Positions 7,043-16,936 are shown, numbered from the stretch's first letter. The stretch is 64,000 nt of DNA from an uncultured bacterium (GCA_947364395.1 CANASS010000003.1:1-64000); one strand, 5' to 3'. Made by a program: numbers and translations. Notes: generated by a model not told the origin, from the sequence alone.

Positions 7043-8611
7043 ATGGGAAAATACTTGCTCAAGCGTATCCTGCACGGTGTGGTGTCCATCATCATCGTGG
7101 TGGCCATCGTGATGGTGCTGATCTACTCCCTGCTGGACCGGGAGCTGATCTTCACCGCCGACAACACCTACACCCGGCAGGTGTCCAACGCCAAGACGGC
7201 CTATATGTACACCAAGTGGGAAGAGTTCGGATACTTGGACTATGTGACCTACTCCGAGTGGCTGAACGCTTTGGCCCGGAACGGGGAGATTGACGAGGCG
7301 ACCCGGGCCAACGCCGTATCCTTCGGCCGCAAGCCGGAGAACGACTCCAAAGTGGCGGCGGAGTACGTGGAGAAATTCACTGACTACTATGAGTCCCAGG
7401 GCTATACGGTGACCCGCCTGAACGCCAAGGTGAACGGCCGGAAGCTGGTCACCGGCGGCGCGCAGCTGCTATTTGCCGCCAAGGACCTGCCCCTGACCTC
7501 CCGGCTGTGGACTTACTTCACCAGCCTTGTGGACATTGACAACATCCACAAGGCGGAGGAGGTGGAGGGTGAGCGGAAGCTGACCTTCACCCTCTATGAC
7601 CCGGTGTACGGCGGGGAGAAATTTTCCCCGGCCATTATCGGCAACGGCACCGAGCACAAATACCTGCTGTATTTTGACAACCAGTTCCCCTATATCCATC
7701 AGAACCTGGCCACCATCCGGTTGGGCACCTCTTACACGGTGAACAAGGGCGTGGACGTTGCGGACACCATGAGCCGCAGCCAGGGCACCTATATGATGTC
7801 CAACATCACCTTCCCCACCGGGCACACGGAGGAGAGCGCGGACGACCTGCACACCGCCACTTATATGCTGGGCAGCCGGGAGGCCAACCAGCTCAACCAG
7901 GATCGCTTCACCGACGACTACACCGTGGTGGGCGCGGTGCGCGGCGGCTTCTCCAAGCTGGGCTTCTCCTTTGTCATCGGCGTTCTGGCGGTCATGCTGT
8001 CCTATGCCCTGGGCCTGTCCCTGGGCGTGCTGATGGCGCTGAACAAGGATAAGCTCATCGACAAGCTGGGCACCGTCTACACCATCCTCATCATCGCCAT
8101 GCCCTCCCTGGCCTATATCTTCGCGGTGAAGGCCATCGGCGGCAAGCTGGGCCTGCCCACCACCTTCGACATGGGGCTGGGCACCAAACTGATCTATGTG
8201 CTGCCCATCATATCCCTGGCCATGCGGTCCATCGCCGACCTGATGAAGTGGATGCGCCGGTATATGGTGGATCAGGCCACCGCCGACTACGTGAAGTTTG
8301 CCCGGTCCGGCGGCCTGTCGGAGCGGGAGATCTTCACCAAGCACATCATGAAGAACGCGGCCATCCCCATTGTCCACGGCATCCCGGGGCAGGTGCTGGG
8401 CGCTATGATCGGCGCCATCATCACCGAGCGCGTGTATGTGGTCCCAGGCGCAGGCAACCTGTTGACCGAGGCCATCAACAAGTACGACAACGGCGTTATC
8501 GTGGGCGTCACGCTGTTCTACGCGGTGCTGTCCGTGACCTCTGTGATTCTGGGCGATATCTTCATGGCCACGGTGGACCCGCGCATCTCGTTCACGACGA
8601 AGGATAGGTGA
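7043..8611 (+). CDS. Oligopeptide ABC transporter permease (OppB-like) with enlarged extracytoplasmic loop
   Basis: 522 aa from the ATG at 7043; an in-frame GTG lies 12 nt upstream. A membrane helix (about 8-30) is followed by some 255 extracytoplasmic residues, then the remaining helices of a BPD_transp_1 domain from about residue 285 on. OppB proteins are usually near 310-330 aa, so about 190 residues are extra. The usual pre-helix motif (here RLGTSYTVNKGV) is kept just before helix 2, which places the insertion upstream of it. The coupling segment ADYVKFARSGGLSEREIFTKH is present. It forms the channel with the next gene. Confidence 0.9.
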   Translation: MGKYLLKRILHGVVSIIIVVAIVMVLIYSLLDRELIFTADNTYTRQVSNAKTAYMYTKWEEFGYLDYVTYSEWLNALARNGEIDEATRANAVSFGRKPENDSKVAAEYVEKFTDYYESQGYTVTRLNAKVNGRKLVTGGAQLLFAAKDLPLTSRLWTYFTSLVDIDNIHKAEEVEGERKLTFTLYDPVYGGEKFSPAIIGNGTEHKYLLYFDNQFPYIHQNLATIRLGTSYTVNKGVDVADTMSRSQGTYMMSNITFPTGHTEESADDLHTATYMLGSREANQLNQDRFTDDYTVVGAVRGGFSKLGFSFVIGVLAVMLSYALGLSLGVLMALNKDKLIDKLGTVYTILIIAMPSLAYIFAVKAIGGKLGLPTTFDMGLGTKLIYVLPIISLAMRSIADLMKWMRRYMVDQATADYVKFARSGGLSEREIFTKHIMKNAAIPIVHGIPGQVLGAMIGAIITERVYVVPGAGNLLTEAINKYDNGVIVGVTLFYAVLSVTSVILGDIFMATVDPRISFTTKDR

Positions 8612-8616
8612 GAGCT

Positions 8617-9591
8617 ATGGATCATGATTTTGATTTGAAGGAATTGGGCATGTCTGAGGAGAAGCTGTTCTCCTTCCACGAGCACAGCGATTTGGAGTCG
8701 GAGAAGATCACCGCCCCCCGGTACTCCTACTGGCAGTCGGTATTCCGCGTGTTTTTCCGCAAAAAGATCAATATTGTCATACTGGGCGTGCTGGCCGTGC
8801 TTGTCGTGTTTGCCTATGCCTACCCCGCCCTGACGGAGTACGACAAATACGGGGAGCTGCTGAACCCCGATGTGAAGCACCTGTCCCCGTCCAAGGCCAT
8901 TGACTACTACGGCTTCCATCTCAAATATATCCTGGGCACCGGCGCGGCGGGCCAGTCCACCTTCGACGCCATCTGGAACGGCTCCCGGATCTCCATCTCC
9001 CTGGCCTTTATCTGCGGCGCGATTAACATGACCGTGGGCGTGCTGGTGGGGGCCATCTGGGGCTTCTCCAAAAAGGTGGACACTTTCATGATGGAGGTCT
9101 ACAACATCCTGGGCAACATCCCCTACGTGTTGCTGATCTCCGTGCTGCTGATGCTGTTCACCCCCAGCTTCTGGACCATGGTGTTTGCCCTGACGGTCAC
9201 CGGCTGGCTCTATCTGGCCTATGCCATCCGAATACAGGTGGTCATTATCCGTGACCGCGAATACAATCTGGCGTCAAGGTGCCTGGGCACCTCCACGGGA
9301 AAGATCGCCATAAAGAACATTCTGCCCTTTATGACCTCCGTTATTGTGACCCTGCTGGCCACGGAGATTCCGTCTTACATCTCCTACGAGGTGTTCCTGG
9401 CCTATATCGGCCGCGGCATCCCCGAGATGACCCTGGGCCGCCTGATCTACGAGGCGGAGAGCTCCATGGTCACCCCCGGATGGGAGCTCGAGTTCTGGAG
9501 CCCGGTGGCCATCGCCGTCATCATCACCGTGGTGCTGTACGTGGTGGGCCTGAACCTGGGCGACGCCTCCGATCCGAGAACGCATGTGTAA
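8617..9591 (+). CDS. Oligopeptide ABC transporter permease (OppC-like)
   Basis: 324 aa starting at the ATG at 8617, 5 nt after the stop of the OppB-like gene; GTG at 8608 is an alternative. A cytoplasmic N-terminal tail and first helix (about 49-70) precede the BPD_transp_1 domain. The cytoplasmic coupling helix carries YNLASRCLGTSTGKIAIKNI, the EAA-type loop that docks on the ATPase. The length is close to normal for OppC, unlike its partners. It pairs with the OppB-like subunit in the peptide importer; the specificity is not readable from the sequence. Confidence 0.9.
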   Translation: MDHDFDLKELGMSEEKLFSFHEHSDLESEKITAPRYSYWQSVFRVFFRKKINIVILGVLAVLVVFAYAYPALTEYDKYGELLNPDVKHLSPSKAIDYYGFHLKYILGTGAAGQSTFDAIWNGSRISISLAFICGAINMTVGVLVGAIWGFSKKVDTFMMEVYNILGNIPYVLLISVLLMLFTPSFWTMVFALTVTGWLYLAYAIRIQVVIIRDREYNLASRCLGTSTGKIAIKNILPFMTSVIVTLLATEIPSYISYEVFLAYIGRGIPEMTLGRLIYEAESSMVTPGWELEFWSPVAIAVIITVVLYVVGLNLGDASDPRTHV

Positions 9592-9604
9592 GGGGGACCG
9601 CAGC

Positions 9605-11353
9605 ATGGAAGAGAACAAAGTATTGCTGTCCATCAAGGACCTGGACGTGAAGTTCAAGGTCCGGGGCAGGACCCTCACCGCCATTCGCGGCATCTCCCTG
9701 GACATCTACGAGAACGAGTCCATCGCCATCGTGGGCGAGTCCGGCTCCGGCAAGTCGGTGTTCACCAAGACCTTCGCGGGTATGCTGGACTCAAACGGCT
9801 ATATTGACAACGGCTCCATCATCTTCAGCGACGACGAGCTGTCGGACACCGTGGTGAAGCTGGACAACATGGCCCGTTCCATGATGGACGGGGCCAAGCG
9901 AAAGCTGGACGAGTACGCCCATCTGGAGCTGGGCGCCTCCACCTATCAGCAGATCCTGGAGCTGGAGCGGGAGAAGAAGGAAAAGAGCGGCCTGAGCGGT
10001 GCGGAGCAGGAGGCCCAGGAGGCTGAGATCAAGGAGCTGGAGCACCTGCGCACCGACGTGTTCAACATGAAGCAGACCCTGGACCCCGCGAAGGAAAAGG
10101 ATAAGATCCGTCAGGCCAATCAGGACATCAAGAAGTACGACGAGCAGATCAAGGACCTGCGAAAGAAAAACGAGCAGCTGGCCCAGGAAAAGAAGCGCAA
10201 GGTGGACGGCGACGCCGCCTACCAGAAGAGCTACCAGGACCGGATGAACAAGCTCCAGGAGCAGTACAAGCGGGAGACTGCGGGCCAGCCTGGGGAAAAG
10301 GCGCTGAAGCGCAACGAGATCCTGGCCAAGGAAATCTATCTGTCCGTGGGCCGGTTCAACCTGCGCAAGCGGGCGAAGCTGGCCGGCCAGCTGCTGGAGG
10401 CGCTGAAAAAGGCCATGCAGCTGGGGGTGGACCTGGACGACGAGGGCCAGCGCAGCGCTGTGTTCGACAATGTGGCCTTCCGGGTGCGCTACCTGGACGA
10501 GACGGCGGAGCAGCTCCACGGCACCTGCATCCTGAACCTGGCCAACGTGAAGGACGCCAAGGACTGGACTAAAATCCGGGGCCGCCGGATCGCCACCGTG
10601 TTCCAGGACCCCATGACCTCCCTGAACCCCATCATCACCATCGGCAAGCAGATCACCTCCGTCATCCTCAAGCACCAGGAGTGCTCCGAGGGGGAGGCCC
10701 GCCGCCGGGCCCTGGAGATGATGCACAAGGTGGGCATACCCAACGCCGCCGCCCGGTTTGACGACTACCCCTTCCAGTACTCCGGCGGCATGCGCCAGCG
10801 CATCGTCATCGCCATCGCCCTGTCCTGCCAGCCCAAAATCCTGATCTGCGACGAGCCCACCACCGCGCTGGACGTGACCATTCAGGCCCAGATTCTCCAG
10901 CTCATCAAGGACCTGCAAAAGGAGTTCGGCTATACCATCGTGTTCATCACCCACGACCTGGGCGTGGTTGCCAATATCGCCGACCGGGTGGCGGTGCTGT
11001 ACGCGGGCCAGATCATCGAGCTGGGCACCGTGCGGGACGTGTTCTACGACCCCCAGCACCCCTATACCTGGGCCCTGCTGTCCTCCCTGCCCCAGCTGGC
11101 CCAGAAGGACGCCAAGCTGTACTCCATCACCGGCACCCCGCCCTCCCTGTACAATCAGATTGTGGGCGACGCCTTCGCGCCCCGCAACCCCTACTGCCTG
11201 GAGATCGACACCAAGCTGGAGCCCCCCATGTTCCAGGTCAGCGACACCCATTTCGCCAAGACCTGGCTGCTGGACCCCCGCGCACCCAAGATCGACAAGC
11301 CGGAGGGCATCCAGGACATCCATCAGAAGCTGATGGAAGCGTTCAATATTTGA
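9605..11353 (+). CDS. Oligopeptide ABC transporter ATPase (OppD-like) with a large coiled-coil insertion
   Basis: 582 aa. The motifs are in order: Walker A GESGSGKS (44-51), Q-loop VFQDP (302-306), signature YSGGMRQR (362-369), Walker [13 protein letters not shown] (382-393), switch histidine in FITHDLG (about 420), and the C-terminal oligopeptide-transporter extension. Between Walker A and the Q-loop, at about residues 80-295, there is a charged, heptad-rich helical segment of about 210 residues (rich in K, E, Q and L) that ordinary OppD (about 330 aa) lacks. The start ATG at 9605 is chosen for AGGGGGA 8 nt upstream; a longer start at 9584 would overlap OppC. Confidence 0.9.
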   Translation: MEENKVLLSIKDLDVKFKVRGRTLTAIRGISLDIYENESIAIVGESGSGKSVFTKTFAGMLDSNGYIDNGSIIFSDDELSDTVVKLDNMARSMMDGAKRKLDEYAHLELGASTYQQILELEREKKEKSGLSGAEQEAQEAEIKELEHLRTDVFNMKQTLDPAKEKDKIRQANQDIKKYDEQIKDLRKKNEQLAQEKKRKVDGDAAYQKSYQDRMNKLQEQYKRETAGQPGEKALKRNEILAKEIYLSVGRFNLRKRAKLAGQLLEALKKAMQLGVDLDDEGQRSAVFDNVAFRVRYLDETAEQLHGTCILNLANVKDAKDWTKIRGRRIATVFQDPMTSLNPIITIGKQITSVILKHQECSEGEARRRALEMMHKVGIPNAAARFDDYPFQYSGGMRQRIVIAIALSCQPKILICDEPTTALDVTIQAQILQLIKDLQKEFGYTIVFITHDLGVVANIADRVAVLYAGQIIELGTVRDVFYDPQHPYTWALLSSLPQLAQKDAKLYSITGTPPSLYNQIVGDAFAPRNPYCLEIDTKLEPPMFQVSDTHFAKTWLLDPRAPKIDKPEGIQDIHQKLMEAFNI

Positions 11354-11366
11354 GGAGGGTCGGACT

Positions 11367-12674
11367 GTGAGCAAAGAGAACGTAAATGAGGTCCGGGCCT
11401 CCAGCCTGCCGGAGCACGGGCCGCTGGACGAGAACGGCAGGGAAATTCTGCTGTCGCTGAAAAATGTGGACATCACCTTCGGCAAGGGCGAGGACGCGGT
11501 CCGGGCCGTTCAGGACGCCACCTTCGATATCTACAAGGGGGAGACCTTCTCCCTGGTGGGCGAGTCCGGCTCGGGCAAAACCACCGTGGGCCGGGCCGTG
11601 ATCCGGGTGAACCCCCTGGCCGCCGGTGAGATCCGCTACAAGGGCGTGCGCATCTCCGGCAAAATTCCCCGCTCCCTGGACCGGGAGGTCATCCGCAACG
11701 TCCAGATGGTGTTCCAGGACCCGGCGGCGTCGTTGAACGAGCGCGCCACGGTGGACTACATCATCTCCGAGGGCCTGTATAACTTCCACCTGTTCAAAAA
11801 CGAGGCCGACCGCGTGCGCAAAGTGGAGACCATGATTGAGGAGGTGGGCCTGCTCCCCGAGCACCTCACCCGCTATCCCCACGAGTTCTCCGGCGGACAG
11901 CGCCAGCGCATCGGCATCGCCCGGGCCATGGTCATGGAACCGGAGCTGGTGGTGGCCGACGAGCCCATCTCCGCATTGGACGTGTCCATCCGGGCCCAGG
12001 TCCTCAACCTGATGAAAAAATTCCAGCAGGAGAAGGGAATCACCTACCTGTTCATCGCCCACGACCTGTCGGTGGTCCGCTTCATCTCCGACCGCATCGG
12101 CGTCATCTACAAGGGGCGCATCGTGGAGGTGGCCGAGGCGGAGGAGCTGTTCAACTTCCCCCTGCACCCCTACACCCACTCCCTGATCTCCGCCATCCCC
12201 ATCCCCGACCCGGAGCTGGAGAAAAACAAGGTGCTGTACACCTACGACCCCTCCATCCACGACTACTCTGAGGACAAGCCGGAGTTCGTGTGCGTCGGAC
12301 ACGATCACTACGTCTACGGCAACAAGAAGGAGATTCAGGAGTACAAGGCCGTCCGGGACGGGGGCGTGCCCCTGAAGCCCATCAAGATCCTGGCCCCCGG
12401 CGAGGTGGCGGAGAAGAGGGAAAAGCCCGAGGACCCGGCCGCCGCACGGGAAGAGGAGATGATGGTTCATCCCACCCGGGACACGGGCAGCATCTGGTAC
12501 AAAATCTTTTCCTTTATTCTGCCTTTGCTGGGCCTCATCGCCATGGCGGTGTTCAACCACTTCCACCATTTCCGAAACGCCAGGGCCTGTAAGAAGGGCG
12601 CCGTCGCCGGACTGCTCTTCCTGGCCGCGATCCTGCTGCTCTTCCTGCTGCTGATCGTATTGGCGGTGATCTGA
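11367..12674 (+). CDS. Oligopeptide ABC transporter ATPase (OppF-like) with C-terminal membrane tail
   Basis: 435 aa, GTG start with GAGGAGGG upstream. It is a complete ATPase: Walker A GESGSGKT (65-72), Q-loop VFQDP (115-119), signature SGGQRQR (175-181), Walker [12 protein letters not shown] (195-205), switch His 232. After the usual OppF C-terminal segment comes a charged linker (about 345-372), then two strongly hydrophobic helices (about 379-397 and 411-434) joined by a His/Arg/Lys-rich turn. A membrane-anchored OppF is unusual. The open frame runs without interruption and codon usage does not change, so this is not an obvious frameshift. Confidence 0.9.
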   Translation: MSKENVNEVRASSLPEHGPLDENGREILLSLKNVDITFGKGEDAVRAVQDATFDIYKGETFSLVGESGSGKTTVGRAVIRVNPLAAGEIRYKGVRISGKIPRSLDREVIRNVQMVFQDPAASLNERATVDYIISEGLYNFHLFKNEADRVRKVETMIEEVGLLPEHLTRYPHEFSGGQRQRIGIARAMVMEPELVVADEPISALDVSIRAQVLNLMKKFQQEKGITYLFIAHDLSVVRFISDRIGVIYKGRIVEVAEAEELFNFPLHPYTHSLISAIPIPDPELEKNKVLYTYDPSIHDYSEDKPEFVCVGHDHYVYGNKKEIQEYKAVRDGGVPLKPIKILAPGEVAEKREKPEDPAAAREEEMMVHPTRDTGSIWYKIFSFILPLLGLIAMAVFNHFHHFRNARACKKGAVAGLLFLAAILLLFLLLIVLAVI

Positions 12675-12676
12675 CC

Positions 12677-13930
12677 TTGGGGCGCGGCGCAAGGGATAAC
12701 CGGCCCTATGTGAAGCCCGTGGAAAAAATCGAGCTGTCCAAGGAGAACATCCCCCTGCGGGCGGTGGCCGCGGTGGTCTTTCTGCTGATCGGCGTGGGGG
12801 CGCTGACCTACGCCGTCAGCCAGTTCTTTTCCACGGAACCGGGCTGGCAGACCATTGAGGCCGGGACCTCGGAGGGCCCCACCTGCGGAGATGAATTCGT
12901 TTTGCTGTATGAGGCGGGGGCCTCGGGCCGGTCCGCCCGTGAGGAGGGCCGGGACCTGAGCCAGCTGTACACCCGTGCCTGCCGGACCGCCTTCCAGCTC
13001 TTTCACACGGAGCTGACCTTTGAGGGCGTGGTCAGCCTAAAGGAGATCAACGACCGCCCCAATGAGGCGCTGGAGGTGGACCCCGCCCTGTACCGGGCCT
13101 TTGAGGCCGTCCGGGAGGCGGGAGACCGAAGCGTCTACCTGGGCCCGGTGTACGCCCGCTATAACGACCTGTTCTACTGCGGGGACGACAGCCAATTGAC
13201 GGACTTTGACCCCCGGCTCAGCCCAGAGGTGGCGGAGGAGTACGCCGCCGTCGCCGCCTACGCCGGGGACCCGGACTCCATCGACGTGGAGCTGCTGGGG
13301 GACAACCGCGTCCGCCTGCGGGTGTCGGAGGAATATCTGGCCTACGCCCGGGAGAACGGCGTTCAGCGCTTTTTGGACTTCGGCTGGATGAAAAACGCTT
13401 TTGTGGCCGACTATCTGGCGGATACCCTGGCGGAGGGCGGCTTTACCAACGGCGCGGTGTCCAGCGTGGACGGCTTCGCCCGCTGTCTGGACGGCAGGGA
13501 AGGGCGCTACGGCCTGAACCTGTTGGGACAGCTGGAGGACGGCAGGGCCGTCCAGGCGGGGACCGTGGAATACCAGGGCCCCATGAGCCTGGTGAGCCTG
13601 CGGTCCTTCCCGGCGGTGGCGGGGGACGAAACCCGCTACTACCGGCTGAAAAACGGTCAGGTCCGCACTTTGTACCTGGACCCCGCCGACGGGCTGTGCA
13701 GGGGCGCGGCGGATTTCCTGGCGGTCTGTTCCGCCGGGCGGAGCTGCGCCCAACTGGCCATGGAGGCCGCCCCCGTGTTCATCGCCGAGACTCTGGACCG
13801 GGCGGCGTTGGAGCGTCTGGCCGCAGAGGGGGTCAGCGCCGTCTCCTGCCAGGGCCGGACCATATGGGCCGGGGACCCGTCGCTGGAGGTGTCCGGCCTT
13901 TACGAGGGCTTCACCCTGACCAGCGCCTAA
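12677..13930 (+). CDS. Single-pass membrane or secreted protein of unknown function, last gene of the opp operon
   Basis: 417 aa. The only plausible start is TTG at 12677, 2 nt after the OppF stop, with no clear ribosome site, so translation may be coupled. A short basic N-terminus and one helix (about 29-50) are followed by about 360 extracytoplasmic residues without a motif I recognise. Position and orientation link it to the peptide transporter, and a terminator follows 21 nt after the stop. It could be an accessory ectodomain working with the membrane tail of the OppF-like protein (inference). Confidence 0.7.
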   Translation: MGRGARDNRPYVKPVEKIELSKENIPLRAVAAVVFLLIGVGALTYAVSQFFSTEPGWQTIEAGTSEGPTCGDEFVLLYEAGASGRSAREEGRDLSQLYTRACRTAFQLFHTELTFEGVVSLKEINDRPNEALEVDPALYRAFEAVREAGDRSVYLGPVYARYNDLFYCGDDSQLTDFDPRLSPEVAEEYAAVAAYAGDPDSIDVELLGDNRVRLRVSEEYLAYARENGVQRFLDFGWMKNAFVADYLADTLAEGGFTNGAVSSVDGFARCLDGREGRYGLNLLGQLEDGRAVQAGTVEYQGPMSLVSLRSFPAVAGDETRYYRLKNGQVRTLYLDPADGLCRGAADFLAVCSAGRSCAQLAMEAAPVFIAETLDRAALERLAAEGVSAVSCQGRTIWAGDPSLEVSGLYEGFTLTSA

Positions 13931-13951
13931 GCCCGCCGGAAAACGTAAAAT

Positions 13952-13980
13952 AGCCCCCGCCTATTTGGGCGGGGGCTTTG
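13952..13980 (+). terminator. Terminator of the opp operon
   Basis: Stem AGCCCCCGCC with its complement around a 6-nt loop, followed by TTTGGTTT. A second imperfect 13-bp hairpin of similar sequence lies at 14019-14047. Confidence 0.85.
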
Positions 13981-14057
13981 GTTTGCCGCTTGCGATATGG
14001 TTTCGACGCCGCTGTAAAACAGTCCCCGCCCAACGGGCAGGGGCTGTGCTTTCCCTC

Positions 14058-14086
14058 TTGCAATATCTTTTTGATTCTGGTATAAT
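14058..14086 (+). promoter_or_regulatory. Promoter of the attenuator-like leader
   Basis: TTGCAA (14058-14063), 17-nt spacer, TATAAT (14081-14086). Transcription would start near 14093, about 330 nt before the next gene. Confidence 0.75.
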
Positions 14087-14092
14087 CGACAT

Positions 14093-14332
14093 GGAAAATA
14101 AAAATGCGGCAGCTCACAGGTGGGCAAACACCCGTGAGCCTGCGCGGGTGCAGTACCACCTACACAGCGGCCATCTGGCCGCACCGCTCCTCTATTATAC
14201 GACAAGCCGTCCTCTTTCGCAAGGGGGATTTTGCCGTTTGCTTGTTGTCGCCCTTTTTAGGGAAGCGGGTGAGCATGAAGAGCAGAGCTCATTCACGCTG
14301 TGTGGGGTCAAACCTGCACAGCGTTTTTGTTT
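14093..14332 (+). ncRNA. Structured leader or small RNA with competing antiterminator and terminator
   Basis: This gene-free transcript starts at the promoter at 14058-14086. The 5' part forms a hairpin (GCTCAC...GTGAGC, about 14112-14139) and further GC-rich stems. Near the 3' end, arms AGCGGGTGAGC (14264-14274) and GCTCATTCACGCT (14287-14299) can pair, and ACGCTGTG (14295-14302) can instead pair with CACAGCG (14317-14323), followed by TTTTTGTTTT. The two pairings share ACGCT, the layout of a riboswitch or attenuator. I cannot assign a known class; a stand-alone small RNA is the alternative. Confidence 0.5.
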
Positions 14333-14419
14333 TCCCCCGGTCTGACGGCCCCTGGGGGCGGAAGCCCCCGGGGGAGGCTGTGGAGGGAAACGGATAAACG
14401 GACGGGAAAGGAGGTTGGG

Positions 14420-14830
14420 ATGTGGGATCTAACCGCGCTGTACATCGTAACCGTGTGCGGGTCCGGCTTTTTTGCTTTGACTCACATAATCATCACGTCA
14501 ATCATCTATTGGTGGGAGGATAAGTGGACCCTCTGGCTGGCAAAGAGGGCGCAGATTGGGGAGGGTGTGACTCTGCTCCAGGGCATCCGGGCATGTTTTG
14601 GCGGGGATGGGGTTTGGTCGGTGTACTTTCCGGAGCTGGTCTACGTATATGTAGATGATCCGAGGGTGATTTTTGCGGTTCAGGTGATCCGGGGACCGGG
14701 GAGAACGTACAAGCTGATCCCTCAGTTATCGGACCGCCGCCATCATTGGGCCGACATCGACGAGCGGGACGTGGCCTTTCGCGTCATGGTGGAAGCGGTC
14801 AAGGAACAGGAAACGATGATAGAGATGTAA
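14420..14830 (+). CDS. Small membrane-anchored hypothetical protein
   Basis: 136 aa, ATG with AAAGGAGG 8 nt upstream. The first 25 residues form a membrane helix, followed by WWEDKW and a soluble domain of about 100 residues with mixed beta and alpha character and no motif I recognise. It lies behind the attenuator-like leader and is closed by its own terminator, so it is a single-gene unit whose expression may depend on read-through of the leader terminator. Function unknown. Confidence 0.7.
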   Translation: MWDLTALYIVTVCGSGFFALTHIIITSIIYWWEDKWTLWLAKRAQIGEGVTLLQGIRACFGGDGVWSVYFPELVYVYVDDPRVIFAVQVIRGPGRTYKLIPQLSDRRHHWADIDERDVAFRVMVEAVKEQETMIEM

Positions 14831-14832
14831 AG

Positions 14833-14861
14833 AGCGGCGGCGCGTAAGCGCCGCCGCTTTT
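14833..14861. terminator. Terminator between convergent genes
   Basis: Perfect 11-bp stem AGCGGCGGCGC with loop GTAA and TTTT on the plus side. It lies 10 nt from the stop of the convergent gene at 14868. Confidence 0.85.
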
Positions 14862-14867
14862 ATCTGC

Positions 14868-16678
14868 TCACATCTGATCCATGGGGGGAATATCCGGCAG
14901 GTTCAGGGCGTAAGCGTCGCTGAGCTCGGCCAGCAGGGCGGGGCAGTCCGCGTCCATCAGCTCGGGCTGGTAGACGATGGAGGCGGAGAGGTAGTATCCC
15001 TCCTGCTTGTAATCGGCGTACAGCACCAGCACCCGCACCTTGGTGCGGTTTTCCTCAAAGCAGGACACCTGCTTTACGGCAATGTCGTACTCCTCAAAGT
15101 AGTGGGTGTCCTGGACTCCCTCCTCATAGATATCCGCGCCGGAGGCGGCCAGCAGTTCATAGGCCTGATCCACCACATCCCTGGCGTCCCCCTGGGTCTG
15201 GGCGATTCGGACCGTCACCTCCATCCCGTGGGCGGCGGAGCGGATGGCGTGGCCGTCCTCCAGGTAGAGGGGGTTTTCGCTGTAGGGCACGTGGGCGTCC
15301 ACATAGGAGCCGTTCTGGCTGAACATCCCGTCAGGGGCTTTGATGTAGCCCACGGCGGTGTACTGGTAGCCCAGCTCGGAGCCGATATGGAACAGGTCCC
15401 TGGGGTCCGGCTGGGCCGCGGCGGAGGGCTGGGGCCGGAGGGTGGCGGAGGGAGCGGGGGACGGGACGGCGGGCTTGGGGGAGGGCCGGGAGGGCCCGCC
15501 TTCCGCCGCCCAGGCCAGCCCCCCCGCGGCCAAGGCCAGCGCCAGGGCCAGCGCCGCGCCCGCCGCAGGCATGCTCCAGCGGGCGGGAGGCGGCTCCTGG
15601 GCGGGCTCCAGGCCGGGGGCGGGGGCGAAGCCCTCATAGGCTTTGGGTATGCTGATTTTTTTCTCCCCGCCGTTTTTCCCCTGGTACGTGCCCTTCCAGG
15701 CCCAGGGGGTTTCCTTGGTGATCTGGAGGTTGGGCAGGGGCATCACGGCCATACCCAGGGCGCTGCCCGGCATCACCTGCCCGCTGGTCAGCAGGGCGAT
15801 GGCCCGCTGGATGGAGATTTTGAGCTGTTCCCGTTCCGTATCGTTCAGGGTCTCCCACCGGATGGGCCGGAAGGCCCCGGTCTGCTTGGTAAAGCGGTAA
15901 GTATCGGCGTTGTTCAGCATGGGCAGGGTGACCCGCCACACCGTTTTGCCGCTGCGGACCATCAGATTCATGGCCCGGTTGCACAGCTGGACGGAGGGCA
16001 TGGCAAAGCATATCATAATGAAGCAGGCAGCCACACAGCCCAGGGCGGCCAGCGTGGGGGCCATGGGGGTGCTGTTGGCGGCGCTGTAGAAGATCAGGGC
16101 CACCGCCGGGATCAGGCCCAGGAACATGGAGGCCGCCGCGCTCAGGCGCAGGGGGCGCATCCAGGCCGTGCTGCCGGGGTAAAGGGTGATCTCGGGCAGT
16201 TCGCCCTGAGCGGCGAAAGCGCTCTGGGGCATGTCGGGCATCCCGGCGGTGCGCAGCCCGCCTATGATGGTGGGCACCGCTCCCAGCAGGGTGAAGAGGT
16301 ACAGCATGACCAGATTGCCCCAGTAGACCTTGCCGTCCAGCAGCCCCGTTTGCAGCATGGGGGAGATGGACTCAAAGCTCCGAACAAGGCCCAGCCCCAG
16401 CTCGGAGTTGATGGAGAACGCCGTGCTCAGCTGGTGGGCCAGGTAGGTCATGCCCAGGATGAGCACGGAGGAGATCACCGCGCCTTTTTTGCTCAGCGCC
16501 CCTCCCAGCAGCTCGTAGCCCTTCAGTGCGCCCACCGCCATCACCAGCCCGGAGATGGAGGCGATATACCCCATCTGGCCGATGAAAATGGTGCACACCA
16601 CCCCCAGCAAAGCGCCTAAAAAAGCGCCTACTATGCCGGCAGCCACATTTTCGCGTCTTTCCTTCCTCTGTGTTTCCA
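14868..16678 (-). CDS. Multi-pass membrane protein of unknown function with extracytoplasmic C-terminal domain
   Basis: 603 aa from the ATG at 16678, chosen because GGGAGG lies 8 nt upstream; an in-frame ATG at 16733 lacks such a site. There are about seven hydrophobic helices in the first 250 residues (beginning IVGAFLGALLGVVCTIFIG), then a cytoplasmic stretch of about 140 residues, another helix (AAGAALALALALAAGGLAWA), a Pro/Ser-rich linker and a C-terminal domain of about 200 residues outside the membrane. I recognise no catalytic motif. It is a single-gene unit with its own promoter, divergent from the aminopeptidase gene. Confidence 0.75.
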
Positions 16679-16765
16679 TTGCCGAAACCTCCCGATCAAT
16701 AAATGGAACCAATTGCATCTGGGAGCCCTCCAAGGCGGTGCGCCGGAGGAGGGGCTCCCAAGCTA

Positions 16766-16795
16766 ATTTTACAGCTCCTATTAAGAATCTGTCAA
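16766..16795 (-). promoter_or_regulatory. Promoter of the orphan membrane protein gene
   Basis: On the minus strand: TTGACA (16790-16795), 18-nt spacer, TAAAAT (16766-16771). Confidence 0.65.
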
Positions 16796-16847
16796 GACCT
16801 CTCTTGCCGGGGATATTGGATTTGAGGAGAAAGGGGCAATTTCACCC

Positions 16848-16876
16848 TTTCCAAACGGGGCGGCAGGGAGTATAAT
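16848..16876 (+). promoter_or_regulatory. Promoter of the M24 peptidase - EutH-like operon
   Basis: TATAAT at 16871-16876, with a weak -35 (TTTCCA, 16848-16853) 17 nt upstream. The gene starts about 55 nt after the expected transcription start. Confidence 0.55.
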
Positions 16877-16936
16877 CAGCGTTAGCCCATCCGGGCGCAC
16901 ATCGAGGCCGGACCGTCCGGCGGAGGAGAGGATAGC

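Noticed and set aside
14093..14332. 6S RNA, SRP RNA, c-di-GMP or cobalamin riboswitch
   Set aside because: A CAGGTGGGCAAACACC stretch recalls parts of known RNAs, but the rest of their conserved cores is missing. Kept as unclassified.
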